Source: CAZHWT01 sp964536215
GTDB lineage: Bacteria > Patescibacteriota > CAZHWT01
Direction: 5' to 3'
Assembly (NCBI GenBank): GCA_964536215.1
Contig: CAZHWT010000023.1
Span: forward strand, 1-21,662
DNA: 21,662 nucleotides
This document shows, one piece after another, positions 20,778-21,662 of this stretch (position 1 is its first letter; each line of letters starts with the position of its first letter). A model generated the notes under the pieces. That model made no database searches. It was not told the origin of the DNA and saw nothing but the letters and a program-made list of their open reading frames with translations. The position numbers and the translations under genes were made by a program.

Positions 20778-20783
20778 AGTTTA

Positions 20784-20876
20784 CGAATTGGTTTATAGTT
20801 TATAGTTTGTGGTTTATGGTTTGTAGTTTTGCGAATTGACTGCTGAACTAGCTGGATTCCCGATCGGGTCGGGAAT
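20784..20876 (+). repeat. GTTTRTR heptad array and hairpin after lepA
   Basis: CGAATTG, then five in-phase heptads GTTTATA, GTTTATA, GTTTGTG, GTTTATG, GTTTGTA (20791-20825), then GTTTTG and CGAATTG again (20832-20838), so the array is flanked by direct repeats. ATTCCCGA/TCGGGAAT (20856-20876) is a hairpin of a type common in bacterial intergenic repeats. No gene is seen in 20778-20997. Confidence 0.8.
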
Positions 20877-20982
20877 GACGTAAAAACACAGCTGCAAACC
20901 GCAAGCTCATTTCGTGTAGACGTCCTTCCTCTCGAGCAAACGTGCAAGCGAGCAAACTCACTTGCCTACTCCCTCCTACTTG

Positions 20983-20991
20983 TGCTACCTT
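20983..20991 (+). promoter_or_regulatory. Extended -10 promoter of the small 52-aa gene
   Basis: TG-C-TACCTT ends 6 nt before ATG 20998; no SD is present. Confidence 0.5.
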
Positions 20992-20997
20992 GGACGC

Positions 20998-21156
20998 ATG
21001 GTTGATACAACTACTGCCCAAGGTTCAGAAGTTGCCGCACAGATTGCGCAGCTGATGAGCGAGATGGATGCGCGGTTGCCTAAAGCTAAGACTAGTGGTC
21101 AATTGTCGCTAACTCTCACTCCTGAACAATTTGACAGCCTGACGGCGTCATGGTAA
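20998..21156 (+). CDS. Small hypothetical protein (52 aa)
   Basis: Not recognised. ATG 20998 is supported by the -10 box 6 nt upstream; an open frame extends to 20962. The sequence is polar and helical at first (GSEVAAQIAQLMSEMDARLPK), ending with LSLTLTPEQFDSLTASW. No membrane segment. It lies 12 nt before another small gene that could be expressed with it. Confidence 0.5.
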   Translation: MVDTTTAQGSEVAAQIAQLMSEMDARLPKAKTSGQLSLTLTPEQFDSLTASW

Positions 21157-21168
21157 ACCCAATTCATT

Positions 21169-21534
21169 GTGATTGGACAATTACCGCCTGATTTTTTTCA
21201 TCAATTTTTTACTATCCTGGATTGTAGCGCCAGTCAAGCTTTGGCGCTCGAAACCCAGTTAAACGAACTGTGCCAGCGACAATGGCTGCAAGCGCAGTTG
21301 GAAGTTTTGCCGGCCATAGAGCAGGAGACGTTTAGCCGGAGTTTGGAGCAAGATGGGATCTCGGTGGAGACGCTAAACGAGTTTCTTGAAGGTCGATTGG
21401 ATATTGACCGACGCCAGGCATTATGGCAACAAGCACAGCTGAAAGTGTGGGGTGAAGTGTTGTCGGTAGTGGATGAGGTGGGGACCGAGAAGCAGAAGCA
21501 GGAGATTAAGGAGTTGGTGGAACGGTATAAGTAG
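21169..21534 (+). CDS. Small helical hypothetical protein (121 aa)
   Basis: Starts at GTG 21169, 12 nt after the stop of the 52-aa gene and without an SD. The sequence is mostly helical and acidic: PPDFFHQFFTILD, ALETQLNELCQRQWLQAQLEVLPAIEQETF, then IDRRQALWQQAQLKVWGEVLSVVDEVG and KQEIKELVERYK. The general look recalls small DUF5663-type proteins of CPR genomes, but I cannot confirm this. No catalytic motif is seen. Confidence 0.5.
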   Translation: MIGQLPPDFFHQFFTILDCSASQALALETQLNELCQRQWLQAQLEVLPAIEQETFSRSLEQDGISVETLNEFLEGRLDIDRRQALWQQAQLKVWGEVLSVVDEVGTEKQKQEIKELVERYK

Positions 21535-21539
21535 CGAGC

Positions 21540-21662
21540 GAGGCGGCTAGGCAGCAAGGCAGCCAGTGAGAGTTTTGAATAATGAGTTGTGAGTTTCGGG
21601 GTGTTGTTTTGGAGTGGTTGATAGGATCTGGGCTAGGTTCTAGGTTGAAGGTTGAAGGTTGA
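21540..21662 (+). repeat. Heptad runs at the window end
   Basis: TGAATAA, TGAGTTG, TGAGTTT at about 21577-21597, then TGATAGGATCT (shared with 9251-9261), then AGGTTCT, AGGTTGA, AGGTTGA, AGGTTGA in phase (21635-21662). The stretch continues past the window. Confidence 0.7.

Noticed and set aside
20498..20947. 149-codon minus-strand frame
   Set aside because: It is antisense to the conserved C-terminus of lepA and to heptad repeats.

Overview
The window looks like part of a Candidate Phyla Radiation (Patescibacteria) chromosome. This is inferred from very compact enzymes (about 339-residue phosphoglycerate kinase, 223-residue triosephosphate isomerase, 270-residue GalU-type transferase), many small unrecognised proteins, many start codons without a Shine-Dalgarno (SD) site, and TGA used as a stop. 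No rRNA, tRNA, CRISPR array, transposase or phage gene is visible.

Layout. Positions 1-1372 hold a dispersed repeat, two small unknown genes and a Nudix hydrolase. Positions 1.6-5.8 kb are an accessory island of five minus-strand genes. Each has its own near-consensus promoter and a hairpin terminator. Two are clear paralogs (shared PDFLRRAY motif) and a third shares a similar helix-turn-helix-like module. Positions 5.87-7.5 kb hold a cobalamin-riboswitch unit: aptamer, putative terminator, a membrane-anchored DUF4430-like protein and a DUF6580-like multi-pass membrane protein. This is a candidate corrinoid uptake module. Positions 7.5-8.2 kb carry two overlapping unknown genes. From 8.3 to 14 kb come galU, an orphan HicB-like gene (minus), pgk, a membrane-anchored methyltransferase resembling eukaryotic FAM173/ATPSCKMT, tpiA and an LCP cell-wall ligase. 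Minus-strand holA and murJ follow, then rpsT, a minus-strand membrane-anchored RskA-like protein, lepA and two small unknown genes.

Two themes run across the window. First, many core genes appear leaderless: an (often extended) -10 box lies 6-9 nt before the ATG with no SD. The accessory genes use -35/-10 promoters and strong SD sites. Second, the intergenic spaces hold unrelated short sequences repeated in phase every 7 nt (or 14), often as long inverted repeats. One such element forms the lepA leader, and a second copy lies in frame inside lepA, matching a stretch about 17 residues longer than the usual LepA. The heptad elements and the riboswitch unit are the most promising novel observations.
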